NCBI GenBank assembly: GCA_016716435.1
Contig: JADJWI010000008.1
Span: 1,121,501 to 1,185,500 of the forward strand
Length of the DNA stretch: 64,000 nt
DNA from: Acidobacteriota bacterium
Lineage (GTDB): Bacteria; Acidobacteriota; Blastocatellia; Pyrinomonadales; Pyrinomonadaceae
Reading direction: 5' to 3'
Part shown: positions 27,320 through 35,964 of the stretch, piece by piece
How the letters are laid out: every line of letters starts with the position of its first letter
Numbering within the stretch: the stretch's first letter is position 1
Made by a program: the position numbers and the translations under genes
The notes under the pieces: model-generated
Databases searched by the model: none
Seen by the model: only the letters and a program-made list of their open reading frames with translations
Told to the model about the DNA's origin: nothing

Positions 27320-28204
27320 ATGTTAAGCGTTGACGATAAATGGAACAGCTTATCTGAGGAAGTTCGGCTTTCTCGACTCCTGAAAGCCGTGAAGGCGATT
27401 AGCTCCATTTTTGAACGTAACTGGGTGCTGATAAAGGGTGAGTCAGCCGCGAGATTCTATCCCAGCGGACACTTTCGATACTATTCAGATTTCGATATTG
27501 TCGTCGATGAGTATTTTTCTCGAAGTCTTTCTTCTGCCGATCGTATGCTCTTACGGACCGCGAATATCGATCTTCATTTCGGTCTCAGGCATCTAGATTC
27601 TTTGCCGTGGGAGAACTTTCTCGAAAGGTGTGAGGAAACTAATGTTCGCGGGGATCGAATTCGCCTTCCATGTCCCGAGGACCATCTCCGAATCATGGCT
27701 GTTCATTGGCTGACGGATGGCGGCGAATACAAGGAACGGCTTTGGGATATTTATTATGCGGTGGCAAACCGGCCGGCGGAGTTTGATTGGAACAAGTGTC
27801 TTGATGTCGTCAGCCCGACCCGGCGTAAATGGGTGATAACAACCATCGGCCTAGCACATAAGTATCTTGGGCTTGAGATCGACGACCTCCCGTTTGCCGA
27901 AGAGGCAAAGCAGATCCCGCAGTGGATCATCGATACTGTCGAGCGAGAATGGGCTCGTGATCTTCGTCTGATTCCGCTACGTGTTTCTTACCGCGACCCC
28001 AAAAAGCTCGTACAACAGATCCGAAAGCGCTTGCCCCCAAACCCCATCACGGCGACAATCGACATGGAAGGCGAGTTCGATGACCGCTCACGCGTTTGGT
28101 ACCAACTTGGCAGCATCGCCAAGCGTATTCCGCCTGGGGTGAAGCGCTTCGTTGACCTCGCTAAAGCTCGATTGGGCCGCAAGAATGCCGATCAACCACG
28201 ATAG
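27320..28204 (+). CDS. Nucleotidyltransferase family protein (NTP_transf_5-like)
   Basis: About 294 residues. WVLIKGESAARFYP is followed by RYYSDFDIVVDEY, the acidic pair (DFD) of the nucleotidyltransferase fold, then NIDLHFGLRH and PEDHLRIMAVHWL. These are the features of the NTP_transf_5 family found beside PqqD/HprK-like genes and in some lasso-peptide clusters. The ATG at 27320 is preferred: the longer frame from 27257 would run through the terminator hairpin and its first 21 residues look random. It overlaps tsaB by 20 bp. It may adenylylate or otherwise modify the partner peptide; substrate unknown. Confidence 0.8.
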   Translation: MLSVDDKWNSLSEEVRLSRLLKAVKAISSIFERNWVLIKGESAARFYPSGHFRYYSDFDIVVDEYFSRSLSSADRMLLRTANIDLHFGLRHLDSLPWENFLERCEETNVRGDRIRLPCPEDHLRIMAVHWLTDGGEYKERLWDIYYAVANRPAEFDWNKCLDVVSPTRRKWVITTIGLAHKYLGLEIDDLPFAEEAKQIPQWIIDTVEREWARDLRLIPLRVSYRDPKKLVQQIRKRLPPNPITATIDMEGEFDDRSRVWYQLGSIAKRIPPGVKRFVDLAKARLGRKNADQPR

Positions 28205-28820
28205 AAATTTAACGCTCTGCCTTGAAAGCGGAATAGCCGGCGGAAGCATTGCCCTTTTTGACGGCGATCTAGTTGTTGCCGGCCGTGTGGGCGAGGGAAA
28301 CACGTCACGAGCCGAAGCTCTACTGCCCTCGGTCGAGGGCCTGCTCTCCAATTCCGGCTCAACGCTCAGATCGATCGGCCGGATAGCAGTTTCGGTCGGC
28401 CCTGGAAGCTTCACCGGCCTTCGTATCGGCATTGCGTCCACACTCGGGCTCTCGCGGGCACTGGAATGCGAGGTGGTTGGCGTCCCTTTGCTGCCTGCAA
28501 TGCTTGCTCTCGGCGATGGCTCGCAAAATGCCGCTGCCGTGGTTCCAATAGGGAAGACGGACCGAGCTTATCTCGTTGGCGTAAACTCGGTCCCGGCCGT
28601 CGTTGATATGCAGAAGATCCATTCAGCACTGTCGTCCGCGAGCTCAGTGGTGGCTCCGCTCGACATCGTATCCGAACTGCGAGACCTGGCGTGCGATCTT
28701 GTTGATACGGGATCTAATCTTGCTGTGATGATCGGAAAGGGCATTTGTTCGGGCTTTGCAACTACGGACCTAACGCCGATATATGTCCAGAACCCCGCGC
28801 GAACCCGCGGCCTTTATTGA
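28185..28820 (+). CDS. tsaB: tRNA threonylcarbamoyladenosine biosynthesis protein TsaB
   Basis: TsaB (YeaZ) is the non-catalytic partner of TsaD in making t6A37 on ANN-decoding tRNAs. The ATG at 28185 gives MPINHDRNLTLCLESGIAGGSIALF with an actin-like ASKHA start. The conserved RIAVSVGPGSFTGLRIGIASTLGLSRAL is diagnostic of TsaB. The 211 residues are normal. The start lies 20 bp inside the preceding gene, and rimI follows with no gap, a common tsaB-rimI pairing. This marks the return from the accessory locus to core genes. Confidence 0.94.
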   Translation: MPINHDRNLTLCLESGIAGGSIALFDGDLVVAGRVGEGNTSRAEALLPSVEGLLSNSGSTLRSIGRIAVSVGPGSFTGLRIGIASTLGLSRALECEVVGVPLLPAMLALGDGSQNAAAVVPIGKTDRAYLVGVNSVPAVVDMQKIHSALSSASSVVAPLDIVSELRDLACDLVDTGSNLAVMIGKGICSGFATTDLTPIYVQNPARTRGLY

Positions 28821-29315
28821 ATGTCTCAACTGAGCATAAAGCCCGCCAACGAAAGTGATCTCGCCGCGATCGTCGAACTCGCCGATCGGAGCGGCTTGGC
28901 GTTCTGGAGCCTTGGCGATTATGCCAATGCAGCTGCCTCAGACGTTCATCTTTTGTTAGCGTCGAAGGCCAAAACGGGTGAGACCATCGGCTTCATCCTG
29001 GTTCGGCTACTCGCCCGCCTCGATAAAACCAACGACGTAGAGATATTAAACATTGCGGTCAAGCCGAAGCATCGCCGTGCAGGGGTCGGTGCGGCTCTCA
29101 TCCAGGCCGCGGTTCGGCGTTCTCACACCGGCCCTGAATCTAATGTGTTACTTGAAGTTAGGGAGTCAAATGTCTCGGCTATCGAGTTTTATCGCCGATT
29201 GGGATTTGAATTGCAGTCCATCCGGCGGTCTTACTATCGCGACCCGGTCGAGGATGCTCTTCTATTCGCTGCGACGGTTAGTAAGCTATTTCCGGACACA
29301 GCCAACGACCGATAG
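28821..29315 (+). CDS. rimI: Ribosomal protein S18-alanine N-acetyltransferase (RimI-like GNAT)
   Basis: GNAT acetyltransferase of 164 residues. VEILNIAVKPKHRRAGVGAALIQAAV contains the acetyl-CoA loop (R/Q-x-x-G-x-G/A as HRRAGVGA), and NVLLEVRESNVSAIEFYRRLGFE the C-terminal motif B with the usual FYxxxGF. Direct abutment to tsaB supports RimI (N-terminal acetylation of S18) rather than a generic GNAT. The ATG follows the tsaB stop immediately. Confidence 0.88.
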   Translation: MSQLSIKPANESDLAAIVELADRSGLAFWSLGDYANAAASDVHLLLASKAKTGETIGFILVRLLARLDKTNDVEILNIAVKPKHRRAGVGAALIQAAVRRSHTGPESNVLLEVRESNVSAIEFYRRLGFELQSIRRSYYRDPVEDALLFAATVSKLFPDTANDR

Positions 29316-29436
29316 GCCGCCTTGCGGGCAACTCGGTTGAGAAAATTCTTTATCCTCTTACTTTTTCTAGACAAGATTTGAACTTTGTTCGAAAGGTGCT
29401 TCTTGTAAATTGAGAGCGAAGTGGGTTAAGATTCTG

Positions 29437-29482
29437 TTTACACCGCAGGCTTTGAGCGAAACAACAACGCCAACGGTGTAAA
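29437..29482 (+). repeat. Inverted repeat in the leader of the DUF465 gene
   Basis: Perfect 9-base arms TTTACACCG and CGGTGTAAA separated by 28 bases, ending 26 bases before the DUF465 gene start. It could be a leader hairpin or a protein-binding site. No other structure is obvious in the 193-bp gap after rimI. Confidence 0.5.
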
Positions 29483-29508
29483 TCTTTTGATAAGCGAGGA
29501 AAAGTGCC

Positions 29509-29739
29509 ATGGACCTTTCAACTCCTGATCCGGTGCGTGATGAGCTTTTGAAGACGAACGCATCATTCCGGGATCTTGTGCACCAACACGAGAATTTCGA
29601 AAAACGCCTCAATGAACTTGCAGCGATCTCCTTTCCAAACGACGACGAACAATTCGAAGAATCGACCCTAAAGAAAAAGAAATTGATGATCAAGGATGAG
29701 ATCCACGCGATCATGAACGAGTACGCGACGTCTCATTAA
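29509..29739 (+). CDS. DUF465 (YdcH-like) small coiled-coil protein
   Basis: 76 residues, highly charged and helical. RDELLKTNASFRDLVHQHENFEKRLNEL followed by LKKKKLMIKDEIHAIM is the DUF465/YdcH pattern: a basic run in a long helix and a central Glu-Lys-Arg heptad. Function of the family is unknown. GAGGAAA upstream at 29497-29503 fits a ribosome site. It stands alone with its own strong terminator, so it is probably monocistronic. Confidence 0.88.
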   Translation: MDLSTPDPVRDELLKTNASFRDLVHQHENFEKRLNELAAISFPNDDEQFEESTLKKKKLMIKDEIHAIMNEYATSH

Positions 29740-29759
29740 AACGTAAATTCAACTGCAAA

Positions 29760-29785
29760 GGGCGAGGAACATCCTCGCCCTTACT
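29760..29785 (+). terminator. Intrinsic terminator after the DUF465 gene
   Basis: Perfect 9-bp stem GGGCGAGGA / TCCTCGCCC with an ACA loop, then TTACTCATTTTT. It serves the plus-strand gene and overlaps the stop codon of the convergent gene that ends at 29781. Confidence 0.9.
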
Positions 29786-30923
29786 CATTTTTGCCGCAGC
29801 CCGCGGAGCTCGAATAAGCTCTCAGCCCGCGAGAAGTGAGGAGCGCCAAACCACCGGGCTGCGTCTCGAGCACACCGCCTGGCTGGACTTCTTCATTTTC
29901 CTCAAGCTGGATAAAATTCCGCACTTTTCCGTTGGAAAGGTCGATAATAAAGATCCGCTCCTCGCCAAGAACACCAATAGCAACGCTGTCATCTCGCAAC
30001 ACCCTTCCGGTTGAGGGCCGTCCGGGAAGCCGGCTCCGCCAGATCACGCTCCCATTTTGCTCTCCAAGTAAATAGAGAAAGTTATCGTTTGATGCGATCA
30101 GGATCTTTCCGTCGAAACTGTCGGCAAAAACGATCTCACCGCCGGTCTTAAATTTCCAAACACGTCCATTTACACCTAGCTGTTCCGAGCGTATCTCCCC
30201 TTTGCCGTTTCCGGTTATCAACCGGCCATTTGCTGTGATCAATGCACTTGCAACCAGTCGATCTGCCGTCGGTTGGTATGACGGCATAGTCGCAGCTACC
30301 CAAGAAACCACTCTGGAAATGCCGTTCGTCGATACTACAAGTAACTGGTCGTCGTCCGCGAAAAGGACCCGATCGCCCGTGGACCAAAAGGCGAAGCGCC
30401 CGGCTGGAGTGAGACCGGAGCTATCGAGCATTTGAGGCGCACCAGCCTCGGGGACGACAAGTACACTTTCGCCGGCTTTCTTGAGCAAATACGACTTGGA
30501 AAACTCGAGATCATAAGTGTTTCGGGTCAGGCCAGTGTTTAGGTTGATCTCGCGAAGCCTCGAAGCTGGCTCATCGGAATCGGTATTGGCCGTTACAAAA
30601 AGAGAGTCCCGCGAGAGAAGGAGATTTGAAACGATATTGCCGCCAACCTCCGCTGACCAGATGGTTTCGAGGGTTTTTTGATGCAGCAGGCGAACCCGGC
30701 CACCGGTCTCGGCAAGAAAAACACCCCGATGGTCGCCCACGGCTGAACCGATGTTGCCGGTCTGCGGAAAGTAAGACGAACAGAGCTTAAATGGCTCTCC
30801 GACAGTAACATTCGACTGTCCACTTGCATGCCAAAAGGAGAAAAGCATCCACCCGGCCAGAACTACGGTCCGAGTCCACGATAGAATCTTTGGACCCCGC
30901 AATAACTTTTGATCTGATCTCAT
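29781..30923 (-). CDS. Exported PQQ/WD40-like beta-propeller protein
   Basis: 380 residues with an N-terminal signal anchor (TVVLAGWMLFSFWHASG) after a short basic start. The body is a run of degenerate beta-propeller blades, for example GSAVGDHRGVFLAETGGRVRLL, NGRLITGNGKGEIRS and KILIASNDNFLYLLGEQNGSVIWRSRL, the last being a PQQ-like repeat. The mature protein is expected in the periplasm. No catalytic residues are recognised and no neighbour explains its role. It diverges from ssb and converges on the DUF465 gene. Function unknown. Confidence 0.82.
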   Translation of the reverse strand: MRSDQKLLRGPKILSWTRTVVLAGWMLFSFWHASGQSNVTVGEPFKLCSSYFPQTGNIGSAVGDHRGVFLAETGGRVRLLHQKTLETIWSAEVGGNIVSNLLLSRDSLFVTANTDSDEPASRLREINLNTGLTRNTYDLEFSKSYLLKKAGESVLVVPEAGAPQMLDSSGLTPAGRFAFWSTGDRVLFADDDQLLVVSTNGISRVVSWVAATMPSYQPTADRLVASALITANGRLITGNGKGEIRSEQLGVNGRVWKFKTGGEIVFADSFDGKILIASNDNFLYLLGEQNGSVIWRSRLPGRPSTGRVLRDDSVAIGVLGEERIFIIDLSNGKVRNFIQLEENEEVQPGGVLETQPGGLALLTSRGLRAYSSSAGCGKNE

Positions 30924-30966
30924 TCAAACGCCAATACGCGAAAACGAAAATTCTAGCACGTGCACC

Positions 30967-30996
30967 TTGACCGCGATAGAATGATGAATGTAATAT
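30967..30996 (+). promoter_or_regulatory. Sigma70-type promoter for ssb
   Basis: TTGACC at 30967-30972 and TAATAT at 30991-30996, spacer 18. It lies in the 129-bp divergent gap and leaves a leader of about 50 bases before the ssb ATG at 31053. Confidence 0.6.
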
Positions 30997-31052
30997 CCCG
31001 AAAGTTTCCAATTAAATTCTATTTGATTCCCAAGGAGGAACTCCACAGCACA

Positions 31053-31517
31053 ATGTCTTTCAACAAAATCATCCTTGTCGGGAACCTGGGAAGGGATCCT
31101 GAACTCCGCTACACACCCCAGGGCGATGCCGTTTGCGACTTTTCAATGGCCACAAATGAGCGGAAAAGAGATAAATCGGGTGAATGGCAGGATGTCCCCA
31201 CATGGTTTCGCGTAACGCTTTGGCGTAATCAAGCGGAGAATGCAGCGAAATATTTGAAGAAGGGAAGTCAGGTCTATATTGAAGGGCGCTTGAGCCTTGA
31301 AGAATGGACCGATCGGGAAGGCGCCACCCGGCAGACGCTTCAGGTATCAGGAACGGATATGCGTTTTATTGGTTCTCGTGGTGATGCTCCGGCTGATCGC
31401 GGAGGATCTGGTTCAGAACCAGAGTTTGCCGGGCCTTCGGACCAGGCGTCTTCGTCATCGTCCTCATCCGCGGCACCCGCCAAAGCGGCTTCGACCGACG
31501 ACGATATACCGTTCTAA
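31053..31517 (+). CDS. ssb: Single-stranded DNA-binding protein
   Basis: Ssb coats single-stranded DNA in replication and repair. The ATG at 31053 gives MSFNKIILVGNLGRDPELRYT, the standard OB-fold start; an in-frame TTG-type start at 30960 precedes the promoter and is rejected. The OB domain continues with FSMATNERKRDKSGEW and WFRVTLWRNQAENAAKYLKKGSQVYIEGRL. A Ser/Ala-rich linker ends in the canonical acidic tail DDDIPF, which recruits partner proteins. GGAGG at 31034-31038 is about 14 bases from the ATG, rather far. 154 residues. Confidence 0.97.
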   Translation: MSFNKIILVGNLGRDPELRYTPQGDAVCDFSMATNERKRDKSGEWQDVPTWFRVTLWRNQAENAAKYLKKGSQVYIEGRLSLEEWTDREGATRQTLQVSGTDMRFIGSRGDAPADRGGSGSEPEFAGPSDQASSSSSSSAAPAKAASTDDDIPF

Positions 31518-31540
31518 ACTCGTCCAAATGGTAAAGTAGA

Positions 31541-31575
31541 AAAGGGCCGCGTCCGTGGACGCCGGCCCTTTTTTT
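31541..31575 (+). terminator. Bidirectional intrinsic terminator between ssb and accA
   Basis: Arms GGGCC-GCGTCC and GGACGC-(C)-GGCCC around a two-base GT loop with one bulge, flanked by AAA on the left and seven T on the right. It can stop both ssb (plus) and accA (minus). Confidence 0.88.
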
Positions 31576-32410
31576 ATCCCAACCAGATGCCCATTTTTCT
31601 GAACTTCTGAAATCTTCGAAGGATGAGTTCGTCCGAACTGAGTGAGCGAAGTTCCTCCAAGTGGCGTTTTAAAACGGTTTTCAGCGATCTGCCGACCTCT
31701 TCAAAATTTGCCTTTTTAGCATCGTCACCGTCCATCTTCCAGGCTGTTTTCTCGGCAACGATCTCGTCGATCAATTCAAACCCGAGCAGGTCATTTGCCG
31801 TCAGCTTCAGGTTCTCTGCTGCACGATCCGCCATTGCTGAATCCTTCCAAAGAATCGCGGCGCAGCCCTCCGGCGAGATCACCGAATAGACCGCATTTTC
31901 CATCATCAGCACGCGGTCGCCAATTCCGATGGCAAGGGCACCTCCTGAGCCGCCTTCGCCGACGACTACCACAATTATCGGCACTTTAAGCCCTGCCATC
32001 TCGCGAAGATTGAAGGCAATAGCCTCGGCCTGGCCGCGTTCCTCGGCATCGATACCCGGATAAGCACCCGGTGTGTCGATGAAAGTAATGATCGTCCGGT
32101 TGAACTTTTCAGCTAGCCTCATTACCCGCAACGCTTTTCGGTAGCCTTCGGGTTTGGGCATTCCGAAGTTCCGCATCTGCCGCTGTTTCGTGTCTCGCCC
32201 TTTTTGCTGGCCAATGACCGCGACTTCGAGCCCATTTAACCGGGCAAACCCGCACACGAGTGCGTTGTCGTCGGCATAACGGCGGTCGCCGTGGACCTCA
32301 ACAAAATCCTCGAAAACTCCGTTGAAGATATCCAGTGCATACGGCCGTTCCGGATCGCGAGCGTTGAGTACGCGAACAAATGCTGTAGTTGCAGCAGTGT
32401 TTTCTGCCAT
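31574..32410 (-). CDS. accA: Acetyl-CoA carboxylase carboxyltransferase subunit alpha
   Basis: Alpha subunit of the carboxyltransferase that makes malonyl-CoA for fatty acids. Motifs: HGDRRYADDNALVCGFARL, GQQKGRDTKQRQMRNFGMPKPEGYRKALR, TFIDTPGAYPGIDAEERGQAEAIA, GEGGSGGALAIGIGDRVLMMENAVYSVISPEGCAAILW. At 278 residues it begins at a point equivalent to about residue 55 of the E. coli protein, so the N-terminal helical segment is missing. AAGGA about 9 bases before the ATG supports this start, and only 12 bp separate it from dnaE, with which it forms an operon. The beta subunit gene is not in the window. Confidence 0.95.
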   Translation of the reverse strand: MAENTAATTAFVRVLNARDPERPYALDIFNGVFEDFVEVHGDRRYADDNALVCGFARLNGLEVAVIGQQKGRDTKQRQMRNFGMPKPEGYRKALRVMRLAEKFNRTIITFIDTPGAYPGIDAEERGQAEAIAFNLREMAGLKVPIIVVVVGEGGSGGALAIGIGDRVLMMENAVYSVISPEGCAAILWKDSAMADRAAENLKLTANDLLGFELIDEIVAEKTAWKMDGDDAKKANFEEVGRSLKTVLKRHLEELRSLSSDELILRRFQKFRKMGIWLG

Positions 32411-32422
32411 ATCAAATTTTCC

Positions 32423-35400
32423 TTAGTGATTCCATGTTACCGCGCAACCGAGAGACCTCAGCTGTTCTTCGAGCTTTCGAGAGCCCTGCACTTGCAGAGC
32501 AGGAGCTTTGAGTGTCAAATCAAATCCATCGATCGGCAATATGAGGGTAACATCACACATCCCACGGTCAGAAGCGAGCAAAGCGTAGAGGTCGTTCATC
32601 AGTTCCTCATCGAGTGCCGATTTCGGCAACGTAACGACAAGATTGCGGGCCTGCCTCGAAATGACATCCGGTAGAGAACGGGCCTCGGCCGCAACTATCG
32701 TGATCTCTCCGCCGTCGTTGTTCTCGATCTTCCCATCAACTATTAGGAGAGCGTCATCCGCTAACATGTTAGCGATCCTCGTGTAGGTTTCGCTCCATAC
32801 GAGAATTTTCACATTGCCCGCCCTGTCTTCGAGCCGGAACTGCGCGTAACGGTTTCCAGATTTGCTCCACCGCACTAGCAACCCCGAAACGATGCCTGCG
32901 ATCGAGACCATATCCCCGATTCCAGCCTCTCCCAGTGCGTCTATCGAAGTAACGCCAATCCGGTCGACCCTTGTATCATAGGCATCAAGCGGATGCACGG
33001 AAAGATAAAAGCCGAGCGCTGCTTTCTCACGTGCAGCCATCTCTTCCCGGGTCCAGGGAGCGGCTTCTGCCAGATCAACCTCGAGTGTCGATCCCTCGCC
33101 GGCCGCCGCGAATAAGCCGGTCTGGCCCTGCAGCTTGTCGTTCCACGAACTCTGCCCATAGGCAAGAATGTCGTTGATTGATGTAAACAAACGAGAGCGC
33201 CAAGCGTTGGCTTCAACGCCGTCGGGGATCATTGAATCGAAAGCGCCTCCAGCGATGAGGCTCTCAAGCATTTTTCGATTCACGCCGTTTTGCCCGACGC
33301 GGCTGACGAAGTCGAAGATAGACTTGAACTTCTCGCTTCCGCGGGCTTCGATTATTGCACTAGCCGAAGAAGCGCCGAGTCCCTTGATCGCACTCAATCC
33401 GAACCGAACTGAATCGTCCGTCGGCGTAAAGCCTTCGTCGCTTTCGTTCACATCCGGCGGAAGCAACCGAAGCCCCATCGAACGCAGCTCGCTCGAATAT
33501 TTGTAAACCTTCGAGCTGTTATCCGATTCGTGCGAGAGGACGGCTGCATAGAAATAGGCCGGATAATGTGCCTTTAGATAGGCGGTCTGAAAGGCCAGCA
33601 TCGCATAGGCGATACTGTGGCTTCGGTTGAAACCGTAGTCGGCAAACTTTGCCATCAGGTCAAAGATCTCTCGAGCTGTTTTTTCCTTAATGCCTCGTTC
33701 GACCGCTCCGCCAATGAACTTCACCTCATGCGGGGCCATCTCTTCGGGCTTCTTTTTACCCATCGCCCGTCGCATCAGATCGGCTTCCCCGAGCGAGTAG
33801 CCGGCAAGCCGTTGAGCGATCTGCATGATCTGTTCCTGATAAACTAGAACGCCAAACGTGTTCTTTAGAATATCCTCCATTTCGGGAAGGATATATGTGA
33901 CCTCTTTTTCGCCCCGATGCCGTTTGATGAAGTCCTCGACCATTCCTCCATCGAGCGGGCCCGGGCGATAGAGTGCGTTCAAGGCGGCCAGATCTTCAAG
34001 TTCCTTTGGCTTAAGTCGCCGGCAGATCTCCTGCATTCCTGAAGATTCGAACTGAAAGACTGCCTCGGTCTTCCCGTCGCCGAAGATCTTCATTGTCTTT
34101 TCGTCTCGGAGTGAGACAGTTTTCCATTCGACCTTTTTCCCGGTCCTTTCACGCAGACCTGCAAGGCAGTCGCTAATAATAGTGAGCGTCGTTAAGCCGA
34201 GGAAGTCCATCTTCAGCATCCCGAGCTTCTCGAGGTCGCCCATCGGATACTGGCTCGTCAATTCGTTCTTTGCCGAAATGGCGATCGGCACCATTTCATG
34301 AAGCGGTTTTGGCGAGATAACTACGCCCGCGGCATGGACGGAGGAATGCCGGGAACAGCCTTCGATCCTAAGAGCTAGTTCCAAGAGTTCGGCGACCTTC
34401 GGGTCCGACTTCTGTGCCGCTTTGAGTTCGGGAACGTCCTCAAGAGCCTTTGAGATGCTTGTTATTCTTCCACGGAACGGCGGCGGGATCATTTTCGCAA
34501 CGCGTTCAACGTCGCCATACGGCATGTTCAGAGCCCGGCCGACGTCCTTGATCGCCGCTTTCGACGCCATCGTTCCAAACGTGATGATCTGGCAGACCGA
34601 TTCACGGCCGTAAAGCTGCACGACGTGGTTAATGACCTCGCCCCGCCCGCGGATGCAGAAGTCGATGTCGATATCGGGCATCGAAACGCGTTCCGGATTC
34701 AGGAACCGCTCAAAAAAGAGATCGTACTGCAGCGGATCGACGTCGGTTATTTCGAGAGCATATGCGACAAGCGATCCCGCCGCAGAACCGCGGCCCGGCC
34801 CGACCGGAATTTTATGCTCCATTGCATAGCGAATAAAATCCCAGACGATCAGGAAATAGCCCGGGTAGCCCATACCCTCGATGGTGTCGATCTCAAGCTG
34901 GAGCCTTTCGTCATATTTCTCGAGCGGGTATTTCAACTCGCCTGCATCGCGTGAGGGGATTAGAACCTCGATCTTTCGGCGCTCGAGTCCCGCGCGTACA
35001 ACCTTCTCGAAGTACTCTTCAATTGTTGAGCACCCTGATTCAGCAGGGATCGGAAACGTCGGTAGCGTTAGGTCACCGCCAATGGGAAGAACAACGTCAC
35101 ATTGTCCTGCGATCTTGACGGTATTTGAGAGAGCTTCCGGGAAGGACTCAGCGAAGAGGTCTCGCATCTCCTGCGTGCTTTTCAAATAATATGAATCATT
35201 CGGCAGGGAAGGTCGGCCTGGATCATTCAAGGTCGTTCCGGCGCCGATGCTTAGCAGCACTTCCTGAGCTTTCGCGTCCTCCTGTTCGAGATAGAAAACG
35301 TTGTTGGTAGCAACTAGAGGAAGCGAGGCCTTATTTGCCACGGCCATGACCTGTTCGCGGGTCGCAACATCCTCGGGTATTCCGTGGTCCTCGATCTGGA

Positions 35401-35950
35401 CGTAGATGTTCGCACTACCGTAGATCTCCGTGAGCGTCGCTATGTGCCGCTCTGCACGATCAATATCGCCGCTTGAAACATAGTGCCAAAGAGCCGATCC
35501 CGGAGCCCCAGTCAAAACGAAGAGATCAGAACTTTTTTCTCCGAGAAGCTCTATATCCACCCGTGCCTTTCCATTGTTTGCCCCCTCGGTAAATGCTTTC
35601 GAGGCGATATAGGAGAGATTAAGGTAGCCTTGGTAATTTTTGGCCAAAAGCACCAGCTCGTAATACGCGAGTTCACCGGCCTCGAGCGCCAAAGACTTGT
35701 CAAAACGGCTTCCCGGAACGACCGAGGCCTCATATCCGATGATCGGCTTGATACCCGCATATTTCATTTCCCGATAGAACGACGCCGCACCGAACATATT
35801 TCCTTTATCGGTGATCGCGCAGGCCTTCATGCCGAGTGTTTTCAGCCGCTCGGCAAGGCGTTTTAGTTGGATTGTGCTCTGCAACAGGCTATAATCCGAG
35901 TGCAAATGAAGGTGGACAAAATCGTTCTTTTCGAGGGGTTGGTATTCCAT
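32423..35950 (-). CDS. dnaE: DNA polymerase III subunit alpha
   Basis: Replicative polymerase, 1175 residues. The N-terminal PHP domain has FVHLHLHSDYSLLQ. The C-family polymerase core has VGPGRGSAAGSLVAYAL, SMPDIDIDFCIRGRGEVI with catalytic Asp residues near 415, ECSRHSSVHAAGVV-type, LYRPGPLDGGMVEDFI and GFNRSHSIAYAMLAFQTAYLKA. The helix-hairpin-helix and a C-terminal OB fold (VSIAGIVSGLLVRWSKSGN) follow. Length and order are those of DnaE1. It lies 12 bp before accA on the same strand. Its ATG is only 14 bases from the divergent miaB ATG, so regulatory signals must overlap coding sequence. Confidence 0.97.
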   Translation of the reverse strand: MEYQPLEKNDFVHLHLHSDYSLLQSTIQLKRLAERLKTLGMKACAITDKGNMFGAASFYREMKYAGIKPIIGYEASVVPGSRFDKSLALEAGELAYYELVLLAKNYQGYLNLSYIASKAFTEGANNGKARVDIELLGEKSSDLFVLTGAPGSALWHYVSSGDIDRAERHIATLTEIYGSANIYVQIEDHGIPEDVATREQVMAVANKASLPLVATNNVFYLEQEDAKAQEVLLSIGAGTTLNDPGRPSLPNDSYYLKSTQEMRDLFAESFPEALSNTVKIAGQCDVVLPIGGDLTLPTFPIPAESGCSTIEEYFEKVVRAGLERRKIEVLIPSRDAGELKYPLEKYDERLQLEIDTIEGMGYPGYFLIVWDFIRYAMEHKIPVGPGRGSAAGSLVAYALEITDVDPLQYDLFFERFLNPERVSMPDIDIDFCIRGRGEVINHVVQLYGRESVCQIITFGTMASKAAIKDVGRALNMPYGDVERVAKMIPPPFRGRITSISKALEDVPELKAAQKSDPKVAELLELALRIEGCSRHSSVHAAGVVISPKPLHEMVPIAISAKNELTSQYPMGDLEKLGMLKMDFLGLTTLTIISDCLAGLRERTGKKVEWKTVSLRDEKTMKIFGDGKTEAVFQFESSGMQEICRRLKPKELEDLAALNALYRPGPLDGGMVEDFIKRHRGEKEVTYILPEMEDILKNTFGVLVYQEQIMQIAQRLAGYSLGEADLMRRAMGKKKPEEMAPHEVKFIGGAVERGIKEKTAREIFDLMAKFADYGFNRSHSIAYAMLAFQTAYLKAHYPAYFYAAVLSHESDNSSKVYKYSSELRSMGLRLLPPDVNESDEGFTPTDDSVRFGLSAIKGLGASSASAIIEARGSEKFKSIFDFVSRVGQNGVNRKMLESLIAGGAFDSMIPDGVEANAWRSRLFTSINDILAYGQSSWNDKLQGQTGLFAAAGEGSTLEVDLAEAAPWTREEMAAREKAALGFYLSVHPLDAYDTRVDRIGVTSIDALGEAGIGDMVSIAGIVSGLLVRWSKSGNRYAQFRLEDRAGNVKILVWSETYTRIANMLADDALLIVDGKIENNDGGEITIVAAEARSLPDVISRQARNLVVTLPKSALDEELMNDLYALLASDRGMCDVTLILPIDGFDLTLKAPALQVQGSRKLEEQLRSLGCAVTWNH

Positions 35951-35964
35951 TTTCGTGGTCGTTT

